From positions 186,001-250,000 of the forward strand of contig NZ_KI912411.1 of NCBI RefSeq assembly GCF_000518265.1: DNA of 64,000 nt, given 5' to 3'. Each line of letters begins with the position of its first letter. Position 1 is the stretch's first letter. The DNA comes from Actinomadura oligospora ATCC 43269 (GTDB taxonomy: Bacteria; Actinomycetota; Actinomycetes; Streptosporangiales; Streptosporangiaceae). Under the pieces are notes generated by a model. That model did no database searches, had not been told where the DNA came from, and saw only the letters and a program-made list of their open reading frames with translations. Position numbers and translations under genes: made by a program. Below, in pieces: positions 43,912-53,084 of this stretch.

Positions 43912-45341
43912 CCCGGAAGCCGCGGGTACCGCTCCCGGCGCGGCTGGACGGCCCCGATCGCGAACGCCTCGACGGCGCGCTCGACGGCTGGCTCCGGCGG
44001 CAGCGCTGGTTCGCCGGCAAGGGACGGCCCAGGAGCGGCGCCGAGATCGAGCGGGCGCTGGCCTTCACCGATCCGGACCGGGAGGACGGGCCGCACGGCT
44101 GGCTGCTGGTCGTGTCCGCCCGGTTCGGCGACGGCGGCGCGCCTCAGCGGTACTGCGTGCCGCTCGGCGTCCGCGGCGAACCGTCCCGCGCCCTTCCAGG
44201 CGACGCGCTGATCACCGCCGCTGACGGGCTGTCCTGGTACGACGCGCTCGGCGACCCGGAACTCGTCGGCGTGCTGACGCGGCGGATCGCGGCGGGCAGG
44301 CGCCGGAACGGGATCACCTTCGTCCGGGAGCGGTCGTGCCCGAACGACCTGGCCGCCGCCGCGTCGTCGAGCCGTCCGCTGGGCGCGGAACAGAGCAACA
44401 CCTCCGTGGTGATCGGCGAGCGGCACGTCCTGAAGGTGTTCCGCCGGCTCAGCCCCGGCGTCAACCCGGACCTGGAACTCCAGCGCGTCCTGGACCGGGC
44501 GGGCAGCCGGCACGTTCCGCGGCTGCTGGGGGCGGTCGAGGGCCGGGACGAGGAACCGCCGCTCACCTTCGCGATCATGCAGGAGTACGCGGCGGCGGCC
44601 ACGGACGGCTGGACGCTCGCGCTCGACGACCTCGACACCCTGCTCACCGGGGGCGAGCCCGCCGCCGCGGCGTTCCCGGCCGAGGCCCGGCTCCTCGGCC
44701 GGGCCGTCGCCGCAGTCCACGCCGACCTGGCGGCCGGGCTCGGCACGGACGGGCCCGCGTCCGGCGACGGGGCCGGGCCTGGACCTGAGCTCGTCGCGTC
44801 CATGACGGCCACCCTGGACGAGGCTCTGGCCGCCATGCCGTCTCTGGCCTCCGTCGCCGAACCCGCACGCGCGCTGTTCCGGCAACTGGGCTCGGGCCGC
44901 GGCTCCGCCGCGCTGCAACGCGTCCATGGCGACCTTCACCTCGGGCAGGTGCTGAAAACGCCGTCCGGCTGGCTTCTCACAGATTTCGAGGGAGAACCGG
45001 CGAGACCCGTTTCCGAACGGGTGCGCCCTGCCTCGCCGCTACGCGATGTGGCCGGAATGCTGCGCTCGTTCGACTATGCCGTACGGCATTCTCTCCGCGT
45101 CGCCGGAGTCTCTCCCGAATCAGATCGGGAACATCTGGCACTCGGATGGGGATGGAGCGTTCGACAAGCATTCTGCGAGGGCTATCGAGAGCGCGCCGGG
45201 CGCGATCCGCGCGACACCCCCGAACTCCTCCGCGCGCACCTGCTCGAAAAGGCACTGTACGAGGTGGCATATGAAATAGGAAACCGTCCCGAATGGGTTG
45301 ACGTGCCTCTCGCGGCCGTGACCCGACTCCTGTCCGCTTAG
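43908..45341 (+). CDS. mak: Maltokinase (Pep2/Mak)
   Basis: 477 residues. N-terminal cap domain (RRQRWFAGKGR near residue 30 is the signature of maltokinases), then a eukaryotic-kinase-like fold with catalytic loop HGDLHLGQV near residue 345 and metal-binding DFEG near 363. It phosphorylates maltose to maltose-1-phosphate using ATP. ATG overlaps the treS stop, which favours assembly of the known TreS-Pep2 complex. The last 250 bp of the gene are lower in G+C than the rest. Confidence 0.95.
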
Positions 45342-45381
45342 CCATCCACCAAACTCATGGAGCTTTATAAGGCTTGCATAC

Positions 45382-45396
45382 TTCGCGTTTCGCGAA
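45382..45396 (+). promoter_or_regulatory. Inverted repeat TTCGCG-TTT-CGCGAA
   Basis: Perfect 6-bp arms with a 3-nt centre, overlapping a -10-like CATACT in the 110-bp gap before the PIMT-like gene. Position suits a repressor operator. Confidence 0.45.
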
Positions 45397-45451
45397 CATG
45401 TCCCTCGTGTCGACACAACGAACCGTCACCCCAGCGACGAGAGGACATCCC

Positions 45452-46720
45452 ATGACGCCCGATGTTTTTGACGACCCCGGCGTCTGCCCGGCGCGCGAGA
45501 GCCTCGCGGGCCGGCTGGCGCGGAGCGACGGCGGGAGCCGGTGGGCGCAGGCGGTCCGCGACGTCCCGCGGCACGTCTTCATCCCCCCGAAGGTCTGGTC
45601 GGCGGACGGCGACGACCGGCGCGGCGAGTTCCGGCTGCTGGACGCGACCGACCCCGCGGGACGGGCCGAGTGGATCGCCGCGGTGCACTCGTCCGACACC
45701 TCCCTGGTCACCCAGCTGGACGGCGCCCGGCGGCCCGCCGGGCGCCACGGCGACCTCGCCCGGGGCACCCCGACCGGCTCGGCCACCGCGCCCGGCCTGG
45801 TGGCGGCGATGCTCCACCATCTCGATCCACGCGACGGCATGCGCGTCCTGCACGTCGGCTGCGGTCCGGGCTACACCACCGGCCTGCTGTGCCGGGAGCT
45901 CGGCGCGGACCAGGTCGTCGCGGTCGAGGTGGACGAGGACCTCGCCCGGCGCTCCCGCCAGTCACTCACCCGGCTCGGTCACCATCCCACGCTGGTCGTC
46001 CGGGACGGGTGGCACGGCCACCGGCAGGGCGGCCCGTACGACCTGGTCCTCGTCACCGCGTCCTGCCGCCGTCCGGCGCGGGCGTGGATCGCGCAGACCA
46101 GGCCCGGCGGCCGGATCCTGCTGCCGCTGCACGGGGCGCTGGTGAACAGCGGCCTGGCCCTGCTGGAAGTGGCCGACGGCGACACCGCGTCCGGCCGGTT
46201 CCTGCCGCTGCGCGGCTCGTTCATGCCGCTGCGGGACCGCCGGATCCGGCTCACCGCGACCGACACCCACAGGCTCGGCGGTGACCGGCCGCGGCCTGTG
46301 CGCCGCCGGACCACGACCTCCCCGCTGCCGATGCCGGAGACCCTGACCGGCTGGTATCTGGTGGAGCTGACCCTGCACACGATGGCCACCGTCGTCGCGG
46401 AGGCGGACGACGGCAGCGGCGCGTTCACCGCGTGGTTCGCCGACAGCGACACCGGGTCGTGGGCGCGGGTGGACCACATGCCCGGGGCGTCCACATACGC
46501 GGTCGCGCAGAGCGGCCCGCTGCTGCTGTGGGACGAGATCGAGGAGATCCTCCACTGGTGGGAGCGCCTGGGCCGGCCGCCGTGGCACCTCTTCGGCATC
46601 ACCGTCACACCGGACGCGCAGTACGTCTGGCACGCGCCCACCGGCGAGACCCGTCAGCTGTCCTATCTGGCCGGTCAGGCCACGCCCGGAGGGGACTGTT
46701 CACCCGGACTCAAGACGTGA
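45452..46720 (+). CDS. Protein-L-isoaspartate methyltransferase-like protein (RiPP-type PIMT)
   Basis: 422 residues, about twice the size of a housekeeping PIMT. The N-terminal half has VPRHVFIPP near residue 42 and SAM motif I as VLHVGCGPGYTTGLL near 130; the C-terminal 170 residues are an extension (TGWYLVELTLH; PPWHLFGITVTPD). This layout resembles the methyltransferases that partner ATP-grasp or lanthipeptide systems and make aspartimides. No precursor peptide or ATP-grasp gene is recognisable nearby, so it is an orphan here. AGAGGAC precedes the ATG at 45452. Confidence 0.78.
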   Translation: MTPDVFDDPGVCPARESLAGRLARSDGGSRWAQAVRDVPRHVFIPPKVWSADGDDRRGEFRLLDATDPAGRAEWIAAVHSSDTSLVTQLDGARRPAGRHGDLARGTPTGSATAPGLVAAMLHHLDPRDGMRVLHVGCGPGYTTGLLCRELGADQVVAVEVDEDLARRSRQSLTRLGHHPTLVVRDGWHGHRQGGPYDLVLVTASCRRPARAWIAQTRPGGRILLPLHGALVNSGLALLEVADGDTASGRFLPLRGSFMPLRDRRIRLTATDTHRLGGDRPRPVRRRTTTSPLPMPETLTGWYLVELTLHTMATVVAEADDGSGAFTAWFADSDTGSWARVDHMPGASTYAVAQSGPLLLWDEIEEILHWWERLGRPPWHLFGITVTPDAQYVWHAPTGETRQLSYLAGQATPGGDCSPGLKT

Positions 46721-46774
46721 CCCGAGCCGTCTTCCGTCCGGCATTGGCCATATATGTCGTCAATAGTGCTTCGA

Positions 46775-46798
46775 GAATCGAGGAGCACTTCTCGATTC
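46775..46798 (+). promoter_or_regulatory. 8-bp inverted repeat before the LCM methyltransferase
   Basis: GAATCGAG (46775-46782) and CTCGATTC (46791-46798) lie in the 240-bp gap 46721-46960, which is lower in G+C than its neighbours. Candidate operator for the methyltransferase/A-T-TE pair. Confidence 0.4.
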
Positions 46799-46960
46799 GC
46801 CGGGAGCCGCCCTTCTGCGCACTGAATGACAACACAAACCAGAATACTGGACTGCTTCACTGACCCGATCTCCGCCTCTCTGTCCGACCTGTCGATAATG
46901 GCCGGGCCAAGAGCGTTCACGTCCTTACATTGGCGAGTCCGAACGTCAAGGGAAATCATC

Positions 46961-47824
46961 ATGGACAACACGTATGACATCACGACCGGAATTGGCCTGA
47001 CGGCACTGTCCGTCGCAGCTCTGAGGGCCGTCGAGACCGCGGGCGACGATCCGCTTTTCCGGGACCGGTTCGCCGAGCGGTTCGTCCGGGCAGCGACCAC
47101 TTCGGAACCCCTCCCGGTGAGCGTGGAGCAGATCGAACGGGAGGAGGACAGGGCGGTGTTCAGGGGCGCCGCCAACGGGATCGCCCTGCGGACGCGGTTC
47201 CTCGACGACTTCGTGCGCGGCGCCGCCACGTCGCAGCTGGTCATCCTGGCGGCGGGGCTGGACACGCGCGCGTTCCGGCTCGGCCTGCCGGAGGGCTGCA
47301 TCGTCTTCGAGATCGAGCAGGCGCGAGTCCTCGCCTTCAAGGAGAAGGTGCTCAGCGAGTCGGGGGCGCGGACGCCCCACGAGCGGCGCACCGTGGGCGT
47401 CGACCTGCGGGACGACTGGGCCGCCGCGCTTCTGGACGCCGGGTTCGATCCGTCCCGGCCCAGCGCGTGGCTGCTGGAGGGGCTGCTCCCGTACCTGCCC
47501 GCCGCGGCGGAGGTGAGCCTGCTCGACCGCGTGCTGGACCTCTCGGCCCCCGGCAGCTCGATGGCCGTGTGGGCGCTGGCCCGGGACATGCGGGACTTCG
47601 ACCCCGGGCTGAGCGGCCTGTACGCCACGTTCGGAGTGGACCTCGGGACCGTCACGAGCGGCGAGGAACGGCCCGACACCGTGGAGCTCCTGCGGTCGCG
47701 CCACTGGGACGTGACCGAGTCCAGCGTCGCGGCACTGGCCGAGCGGTACGGCCGTCCGGCCACGGTCCGACATCGCGTCAGCCTTTTCACCGCCCGTTAC
47801 CCGGTCGAGGAGTGTGCATCGTGA
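46961..47824 (+). CDS. LCM-type SAM-dependent methyltransferase (TIGR00027 family)
   Basis: 287 residues. GLTALSVAALRAVET at the N-terminus, LAAGLDTRAFRL as the SAM site near residue 95, and WLLEGLLPYL near 170 are typical of the leucine-carboxymethyltransferase-like group abundant in actinomycetes. It methylates carboxylates or hydroxyls on small molecules. AAGGGAAA precedes the ATG. Its stop overlaps the GTG of the A-T-TE gene, so the two very likely act on one product. Confidence 0.9.
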   Translation: MDNTYDITTGIGLTALSVAALRAVETAGDDPLFRDRFAERFVRAATTSEPLPVSVEQIEREEDRAVFRGAANGIALRTRFLDDFVRGAATSQLVILAAGLDTRAFRLGLPEGCIVFEIEQARVLAFKEKVLSESGARTPHERRTVGVDLRDDWAAALLDAGFDPSRPSAWLLEGLLPYLPAAAEVSLLDRVLDLSAPGSSMAVWALARDMRDFDPGLSGLYATFGVDLGTVTSGEERPDTVELLRSRHWDVTESSVAALAERYGRPATVRHRVSLFTARYPVEECAS

Positions 47825-50616
47825 GCCACGACGACCTGCCGCAGAACGTCGGGCAGCTGCTGCGGCGCGCCGCGCGGACGAGCCCGCACGCGGAACTGCG
47901 CTACCACTCGGCCGAAGGCGGTTCCGAGTACCGGGTGAGCGGCTATCCGGAACTGCTGGACGAGGCCCTCCATGTGCTGACCGGGCTGCGCGCCCTCGGC
48001 CTCCGGCCGCGCGACAGGGTGCTGCTCCTCGTCGAGGAGGCGGAGGCGTTCTTGCCGGTCTTCTGGGGGAGCGTGCTGGGCGGGTTCGTCCCGTGCCCGC
48101 TGCCGCCGGTCGCGGGCGACCGTGAGCAGGCGACGGCGCGCCTCCGGGACGTCCACCGGCTGCTCGGCGAGCCGCCGCTCGTCACCACCGAGGCCCTGGC
48201 CGCGCAGGTCGAGGCCATGTCCACCGGCATGTCCGTGACCACCGTCGAGGAGCTGATGCGAAACGAGCCCGCAGCGACCGTGCACGAGCCGGGCCCCGGA
48301 GACCTGGCCCTGCTGATGCTGACGTCGGGTTCGACGGGACGGTCCAAGGCCGTGAAGCTGACGCACGGGAACCTCGTCGCGTCGATGGCGGCGAAGAACG
48401 GGCACCACCGGCTGACGTCCTCGGACGTGGCGCTGAACTGGGTGGGTTTCGACCACGTCGCCGCGCTGCTGGAATGCCATCTCCTGCCGGTGTCGACCGG
48501 GTCGTCCCAGGTGCACGTGCCATCGTCGGTCGTCCTGGACGAGCCGCTGGAGTTCACGCGCCTGATCTCCCTGCACGGCGTGACGATGACGTTCACCCCG
48601 AATTTCCTGCTGGGACTGCTCAACGCGGCGCGTCCCCGGATCCGGGCGGACGAGACGATCGACCTCTCGAGGCTGCGGCACATCATCAGCGGAGGCGAGG
48701 CCGTCCCGCACGCGACGGGGACGACCTTCCTGCAGGCGTTCGCGCCGTTCGGCCTGCGGCCGGACGCACTGTGGCCCGCGTTCGGAATGACCGAGACCTG
48801 CGCGGGCAGCGTCTACTCACGCGAGTTCCCCGGTGTGGACGCCGGCCAGGACTTCGCGAGTCTCGGGCACCCGGTGGACGCGCTGGAAGTCCGGATCACC
48901 GACGAGCTGGACAACGTCCTCCCGGCGGGCCGGGAAGGCGAACTGCAACTGCGCGGCCCGATGGTCACCACGGGCTACTTCGAGAACGACACCGCGACCC
49001 GGGCGGCGTTCACCGCCGACGGCTGGTTCCGCACGGGTGACGTCGGACGCCTCGATGACGGCCGGCTCACCCTGGTCGGACGCAGCAAGGACACCATCAT
49101 CGTCAACGGCGTCAACTACTTCAGCCACGACATCGAGATGGCGCTGGAGCGGCTCGACGACGTGGCGTCGTCCTTTGTGGCGGCGTTCGCCATCCGGCCT
49201 GAGGGGAGCGACACCGAGCAGCTCGCCGTCGCCTTCCACCCTCGCACCGAACCCGGCGACGACGACGCGCTGCGCCGGGTCAGCACGGAGATCCGCCGGA
49301 CCGTCGTCCTGCGCTGGGGGTTCCGGCCCGCGCTGGTGCTTCCGCTGCCGCGTGAGGCGTTCGTCAAGAACAGCCTCGGGAAGATCTCGCGGTCCACACT
49401 ACGAACCGGGCTCGAACAGGGCGAGTTCGACGCGGCCGTCCGACGGGCCGCCGAGCTGGCCCGGCGGCACCGGGGCGACCACGAGCCGCCGCGGACCGAC
49501 ACCGAACGGGCGCTGGCCGCGATCTACGGCGAGGTCTTCGACATCCCGGCGGAGGCGGTCAGTGTGACCGCGAACTTCTTCGACCTCGGCGGGACGTCCC
49601 TGGACCTGCTGCGACTGCGCGGCAACGTCACCCGGAGGCTCGACGCCGCCGGACTGGACACGGTCGACCTGCTCACCGCGCCGACCGTGCGCGCGCTGGC
49701 CGCCCATCTCGACGGCCTGGCCACGGGCGGCGCGAAGTCCGACGCCCGCTACGACCCGATCGTCCCGCTGCAACCGGGCGGGACGAAGACCCCGCTGTTC
49801 TGCGTCCACCCGGGCGCGGGCGACGTCCTGGTGCTGCTCGACCTGGCCAAGCAGTTCGCCGGCGACCGTCCCTTCCACGCGATCCGCACACGCGGCCTCG
49901 CCGAGGGCGAGGCGGCGTTCTCCAACCACGACGAAATGATCGACGTCTACACGCGGGGCATCCAGGAGCGGCAGCCGCACGGGCCGTACGCGCTGGCCGG
50001 GTACTCGTCCGGCGCACTGATCGCCTTCGCGGTCGCCAGGAGGCTGGAGGCCCGCGGCGAGGAGGTGGCCTTCCTCGGTGTCTTCGACATCCCGCCCCGG
50101 CTCGCGCCGATCGTCGTCGGGCTGGACTTCACGGTGTCGGTAACGGTGCTGTCCCACTTCCTCGGGCTACTCGACGCGGAGCGGACACGGACGCTCCCGG
50201 ACGCCGTGCGCGACCTGCCTTGGCGGGACCAGCTGAAGGCCATCCTGGATCTCGCGCCGCCCCGGCGAATCGCCGAACTGGACCTGGACCTGGACTCCTT
50301 CACCAGGTGGATGACGCTGGTCGAACACCTGAAGAAGGTCCGGGCCGAGTACGAGCCCGAGGGCGCCGTCCGGTCCGTGAGCGTCTTCCACGTGGAGCAG
50401 CCCCCGCCACTTCCGGCCTTCTCCCACATGAGCCCGGCCGAGCGCGCGGACGCCTGGCACGCGCGTATCCACGAATGGGACGCGTTCGCCGAGCGCCCCG
50501 TCCGCTTCCACGAGGTGCCCGGCGGCCACCACACCTTCGCCGCCTCGCCGAACGTCCGGTCGTTCGCAGCCCTGTTCCAGCGGGAGATCGACCGCGCCAT
50601 GGGCGACGGCGCATGA
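47821..50616 (+). CDS. A-T-TE NRPS-like single-module enzyme
   Basis: 931 residues from a coupled GTG. Adenylation domain to about 560: LTSGSTGRSKAVKLTHG (A3), AFGMTETCAG (A5), GWFRTGDVGRLDDG (A7), RSKDTIIVNG (A8) and the catalytic Lys in NSLGKISRS (A10). Carrier domain with phosphopantetheine Ser593 in GGTSLDLLR. Thioesterase from about 645 with nucleophile Ser729 in AGYSSGALI, Asp in FDIPP and His in PGGHHTF. No condensation domain is present. The same layout makes quinones, furanones and butenolides by dimerising activated aryl-pyruvates in atromentin/ralfuranone-type synthetases. The substrate code was not decoded. Confidence 0.9.
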   Translation: MSHDDLPQNVGQLLRRAARTSPHAELRYHSAEGGSEYRVSGYPELLDEALHVLTGLRALGLRPRDRVLLLVEEAEAFLPVFWGSVLGGFVPCPLPPVAGDREQATARLRDVHRLLGEPPLVTTEALAAQVEAMSTGMSVTTVEELMRNEPAATVHEPGPGDLALLMLTSGSTGRSKAVKLTHGNLVASMAAKNGHHRLTSSDVALNWVGFDHVAALLECHLLPVSTGSSQVHVPSSVVLDEPLEFTRLISLHGVTMTFTPNFLLGLLNAARPRIRADETIDLSRLRHIISGGEAVPHATGTTFLQAFAPFGLRPDALWPAFGMTETCAGSVYSREFPGVDAGQDFASLGHPVDALEVRITDELDNVLPAGREGELQLRGPMVTTGYFENDTATRAAFTADGWFRTGDVGRLDDGRLTLVGRSKDTIIVNGVNYFSHDIEMALERLDDVASSFVAAFAIRPEGSDTEQLAVAFHPRTEPGDDDALRRVSTEIRRTVVLRWGFRPALVLPLPREAFVKNSLGKISRSTLRTGLEQGEFDAAVRRAAELARRHRGDHEPPRTDTERALAAIYGEVFDIPAEAVSVTANFFDLGGTSLDLLRLRGNVTRRLDAAGLDTVDLLTAPTVRALAAHLDGLATGGAKSDARYDPIVPLQPGGTKTPLFCVHPGAGDVLVLLDLAKQFAGDRPFHAIRTRGLAEGEAAFSNHDEMIDVYTRGIQERQPHGPYALAGYSSGALIAFAVARRLEARGEEVAFLGVFDIPPRLAPIVVGLDFTVSVTVLSHFLGLLDAERTRTLPDAVRDLPWRDQLKAILDLAPPRRIAELDLDLDSFTRWMTLVEHLKKVRAEYEPEGAVRSVSVFHVEQPPPLPAFSHMSPAERADAWHARIHEWDAFAERPVRFHEVPGGHHTFAASPNVRSFAALFQREIDRAMGDGA

Positions 50617-50635
50617 GCACGGCCAGCGGCGGTTC

Positions 50636-50664
50636 GGGACCATCCCCGCGTGCGCGGGGAGCAG
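50636..50664. repeat. Single type I-E-like CRISPR repeat unit
   Basis: 29 nt with the core CATCCCCGCGTGCGCGGGGA between GGGAC and GCAG, the pattern of actinobacterial type I-E repeats. No second copy at a 61-bp interval and no cas gene in the window. Alternatively, a G+C-rich hairpin (CCCCGC/GCGGGG) that ends the A-T-TE transcript, whose stop is 19 bp upstream. Confidence 0.5.
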
Positions 50665-50808
50665 CTCCATGCGCTGGCGGGTGACTCGACCGGGGCGACG
50701 CGGTGGCGGATACATGGTCGCGGGCTCCTTCGGTGGTCGGTCAGCGGTCGCCGCGGTGGACGAGGTCGAATCGGAACGGTGAGTCGGAGACGGCGAACGG
50801 CCGGAGAA

Positions 50809-50868
50809 GGCCGACGGCAGGAAGGCCAATCGGCGGGTGCGGATTCGTTCGTCTTCCTGCCGTCGGCC
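50809..50868 (-). terminator. 16-bp inverted repeat downstream of the broken binding protein gene
   Basis: Arms 50809-50824 and 50853-50868 pair perfectly over a 28-nt loop. It lies 45 bp past the stop of the minus-strand pseudogene. The 297-bp gap 50617-50913 also holds a minus-strand ATG at 50714 preceded by AAGGAG, perhaps the beginning of a lost permease gene. Confidence 0.4.
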
Positions 50869-50913
50869 GGGGGCGCGGACGGTCGCGGGTTTCCGGCCGG
50901 ACGCCGGATGGCG

Positions 50914-52195
50914 TCAGAAGCCGGGCTCGCCCGCCTTGGCGCCGGCGCTCTGCCAGGCCGACTGGACCATGCCGGCGAACTTGGCCGCGTCGGCCCGCTT
51001 GCCGATCAGCTCCTGGTAGGCGGCGATGATGTCGTCCTGGGGCTGCGGGATCTGCGAGGCGTCGTCCAGCGGCAGCACGGACCCGCCCTTGTCGACGAGC
51101 TTCTGCAGGTCGGCGGTGGCACCGGTCGGGTTGGTGGGCTTGACGTCGGTGAACGCCGGCACGCCGGGGTTGGCGTCGAGGAACTTCTGGGCCTGCGGCT
51201 GGGCGATCATGAAGTTGAGGAAGTCCTGCGCGGCCGCGGCGTGCCGGGAGAACTTGGCGACCTTCAGCAGGTTGGGCCTCTTCAGCCCCAGGGTGCCGGG
51301 CCCGTTGGCGCCGGGCAGCAGGAAGAAGCCGAGGTTCGCGGACGGGGTGGTCTTGGTGATGGCGGCGAGGGCCCAGCTGCCGTTGATGATCGCGCCGGCC
51401 TTGCCCGCGCCGAGGGCGGCGGTGCCGGACTCGTAGGTGGCGGTCAGCGCGTCGGAGTTGGTCAGGCCCTTGCCGACCCAGTCGGCCAGGGCCTGGTTCT
51501 GGACATTGAAGCCGGGGATGTCGGCCCACTTGACCTTGTTGCCGTCGAGCTTGGCGACCAGCTGCGGGTCGGCGCCGATCAGGCTGTTGTTGACGGCGCT
51601 ACGGTGCTGCAGCAGCGTCCAGCCGTCCTCGCCGGACAGTTACAGGGGGGGTGACGCCGCTGTCCTTGACCGTCTGCAGGTCCGACTGGAGCTCGGCGAG
51701 GCCGGTGGGGGTGGCGGTTATGCCGGCCTTGGCGAAGACGTCCTTGTTGTAGATGACGCCGGCGGCGGCCAGGCCGTCCGCGCTCGGCGTGCCCCAGATG
51801 GTGCCGTCGGCGGAGGTGATCGCCTTGCGCACGGCGGGGTTGAGCCGGTCCACCCACGGCCCGGATGCCGGGAGCATGACGGCGGACTTGTTCTTCACGG
51901 TGTCCTGGCCGGCGAAGACGTCGACGCCGCTCTTGGCGGCGAGGCGGGCCTGGACCAGCGAGTCGTAGTTGCCGTCCGGGACCGGGGTGAGGGCCACGGT
52001 GTTGCCGGTCTGGTGCTCCCAGGCATGGACGGTGTCGACGAAACCGGGGACGTTCGCCCAGGAGCTGGGGAGCATGTACGTGATCGTCGTATGCGACCCG
52101 GAGCCGGCGTCGGACCCGGAGCTGGAGCAGGCGGTGAGCGTGACCTCGGCGAGCGTCGCGGCACCGATCAGAGCGGTTCTGCGAATTGAGCGCAT
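50914..52195 (-). pseudogene. Sugar ABC transporter substrate-binding lipoprotein, frameshifted
   Basis: Type I sugar-binding lipoprotein with an N-terminal lipobox LTAC and regions such as YMLPSSWANVPGF and GTIWGTPSADG. After GVTPP (about 51,650) the frame is lost and a TAG follows; the protein continues in another frame from LSGEDGWTLLQHRS through AGAIINGSWALA to the end at 50914. Removing one base near 51,641 (TTA to TA on the plus strand) would join both parts as PPVLSGED. So a single-base insertion, or a sequencing error, breaks an otherwise complete gene of about 427 codons. Permease and ATPase genes are missing on both sides. Confidence 0.82.
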
Positions 52196-52253
52196 GGTGG
52201 AGCGTCCTCTCGGTACATGCTGGGGTGGGGGGAAGGCAACGCGCCGGTCGGAG

Positions 52254-52770
52254 TCAGATCAGCGCGCTCGGTCGGGTCCGGAGCGGTTCCGGCTGGTCCG
52301 GGAGCACCGATCGGACATCGATCCGTGCCGGGAAGGCCGGGTCTCCCAGGAGTTCCCCGAAGGAGTGGGACAGGGCCAGTTGCAGCGCGCCCAGGGCCGC
52401 GCCGATCGTCGGGAACTGGGTGATGGCCAGACGCACCGGGGCGGGCGCGGGCCAGCAGTCTCTGCAGCCCCGCCGCGATCCTGTCCGTCAGGGCCGCGCG
52501 GTCCGCCAACGGCCCGCCGAGCACGATGAGCTCCGGGTCGATGGTCAGCGCCAGGTAGGCGATCTGCCGGGCGGCCCGCGCGGCGAACTCGTCGAGCTGC
52601 CCGACGGCGTCCGGGTCACCGCGGTCCGCGGCATCCAGCACCGGCAGGAACGAATCGACGTCCGACCAGTGCGTCGGCGCCGAGAGGCCCTCGTCGACGA
52701 GGTTGAGCTCCCCGGCCAGGTTCCGGGCTCCCCGGTGGATCCGGCCGCGAGCACCTGCGCCGACGATCAT
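52254..52770 (-). pseudogene. ROK-family regulator/kinase, truncated and frameshifted
   Basis: Only the C-terminal half is present: GRIHRGARNLAGELN, then DPELIVLGGPLAD and GLQRLLARARP; the frame breaks near 52,440 and continues in the next frame as VRLAITQFPTIGAALGAL. The N-terminal winged helix and ATP/sugar-binding start are missing upstream of 52,770. ROK repressors normally control adjacent sugar ABC operons, which fits the broken binding protein beside it: both are decaying parts of one lost uptake operon. Confidence 0.75.
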
Positions 52771-52810
52771 TCGGCGAGGCGGGCCCGGAATCAGCTGGAA
52801 GGGCTGCCGT

Positions 52811-52853
52811 TTCCCAAGCAGTGTGCCGCAGGTTCGAGTTCTGCCGAGCCGGC
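52811..52853 (+). other. Possible second tRNA 3' fragment
   Basis: TTCCCAAGCAGTGTGCC followed by GCAGG-TTCGAGT-TCTGC looks like an anticodon loop (CCC), variable region and T-arm. G53-T61 is a wobble, unlike the usual invariant G-C pair, and the acceptor strand (CGAGCCG) has no 5' partner. It may be a decayed tRNA-Gly end. Confidence 0.3.
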
Positions 52854-52963
52854 AAAGAATCGACCATTTCACGGCACTCCCGAATGGGGCGATCAGCAGA
52901 ATCCGGAAGACAGGACCTGCGGGATTCGGACTGGTGAGCATCAGTCAGACGCCCGTTCGACCG

Positions 52964-53005
52964 CTGGGGGTCAAGGGGTCGTGGGTTCAAATCCCGCCGT
53001 CCCGA
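52964..53005 (+). tRNA. tRNA-Pro(GGG) 3' half (attachment-site remnant)
   Basis: From CTGGGGG (anticodon loop, GGG) through TCAAG (anticodon stem), GGGTC, T-arm GTGGG-TTCAAAT-CCCGC and acceptor strand CGTCCCG plus A73 the sequence is that of an actinobacterial tRNA-Pro. The 5' acceptor strand, D-arm and 5' anticodon stem are not present upstream. A 3' half alone is what remains at one end of an element integrated into a tRNA gene. Confidence 0.72.
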
Positions 53006-53022
53006 CGGGAAGTAGCAGGTCA

Positions 53023-53067
53023 GAGGCCGGTTCTCCGCCACGGAGAACCGGCCTCTTGATCGTTTTT
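53023..53067 (+). terminator. Intrinsic terminator following the tRNA-Pro fragment
   Basis: 14-bp perfect stem (53023-53036 with 53042-53055), 5-nt loop, and a T-rich tail ending in five T at 53063-53067. Confidence 0.88.
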
Positions 53068-53084
53068 CAGCCATTCGTTAGTGG

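Noticed and set aside
50636..50900. CRISPR array
   Set aside because: Only one repeat unit; nothing repeat-like at the expected interval and no cas genes.
52616..53074. Minus-strand ORF with RDLNPRPLDP and RQNSNLRHTA strings
   Set aside because: These strings are typical artefacts of reading tRNA sequence antisense; they helped to locate the tRNA fragments but are not a gene.
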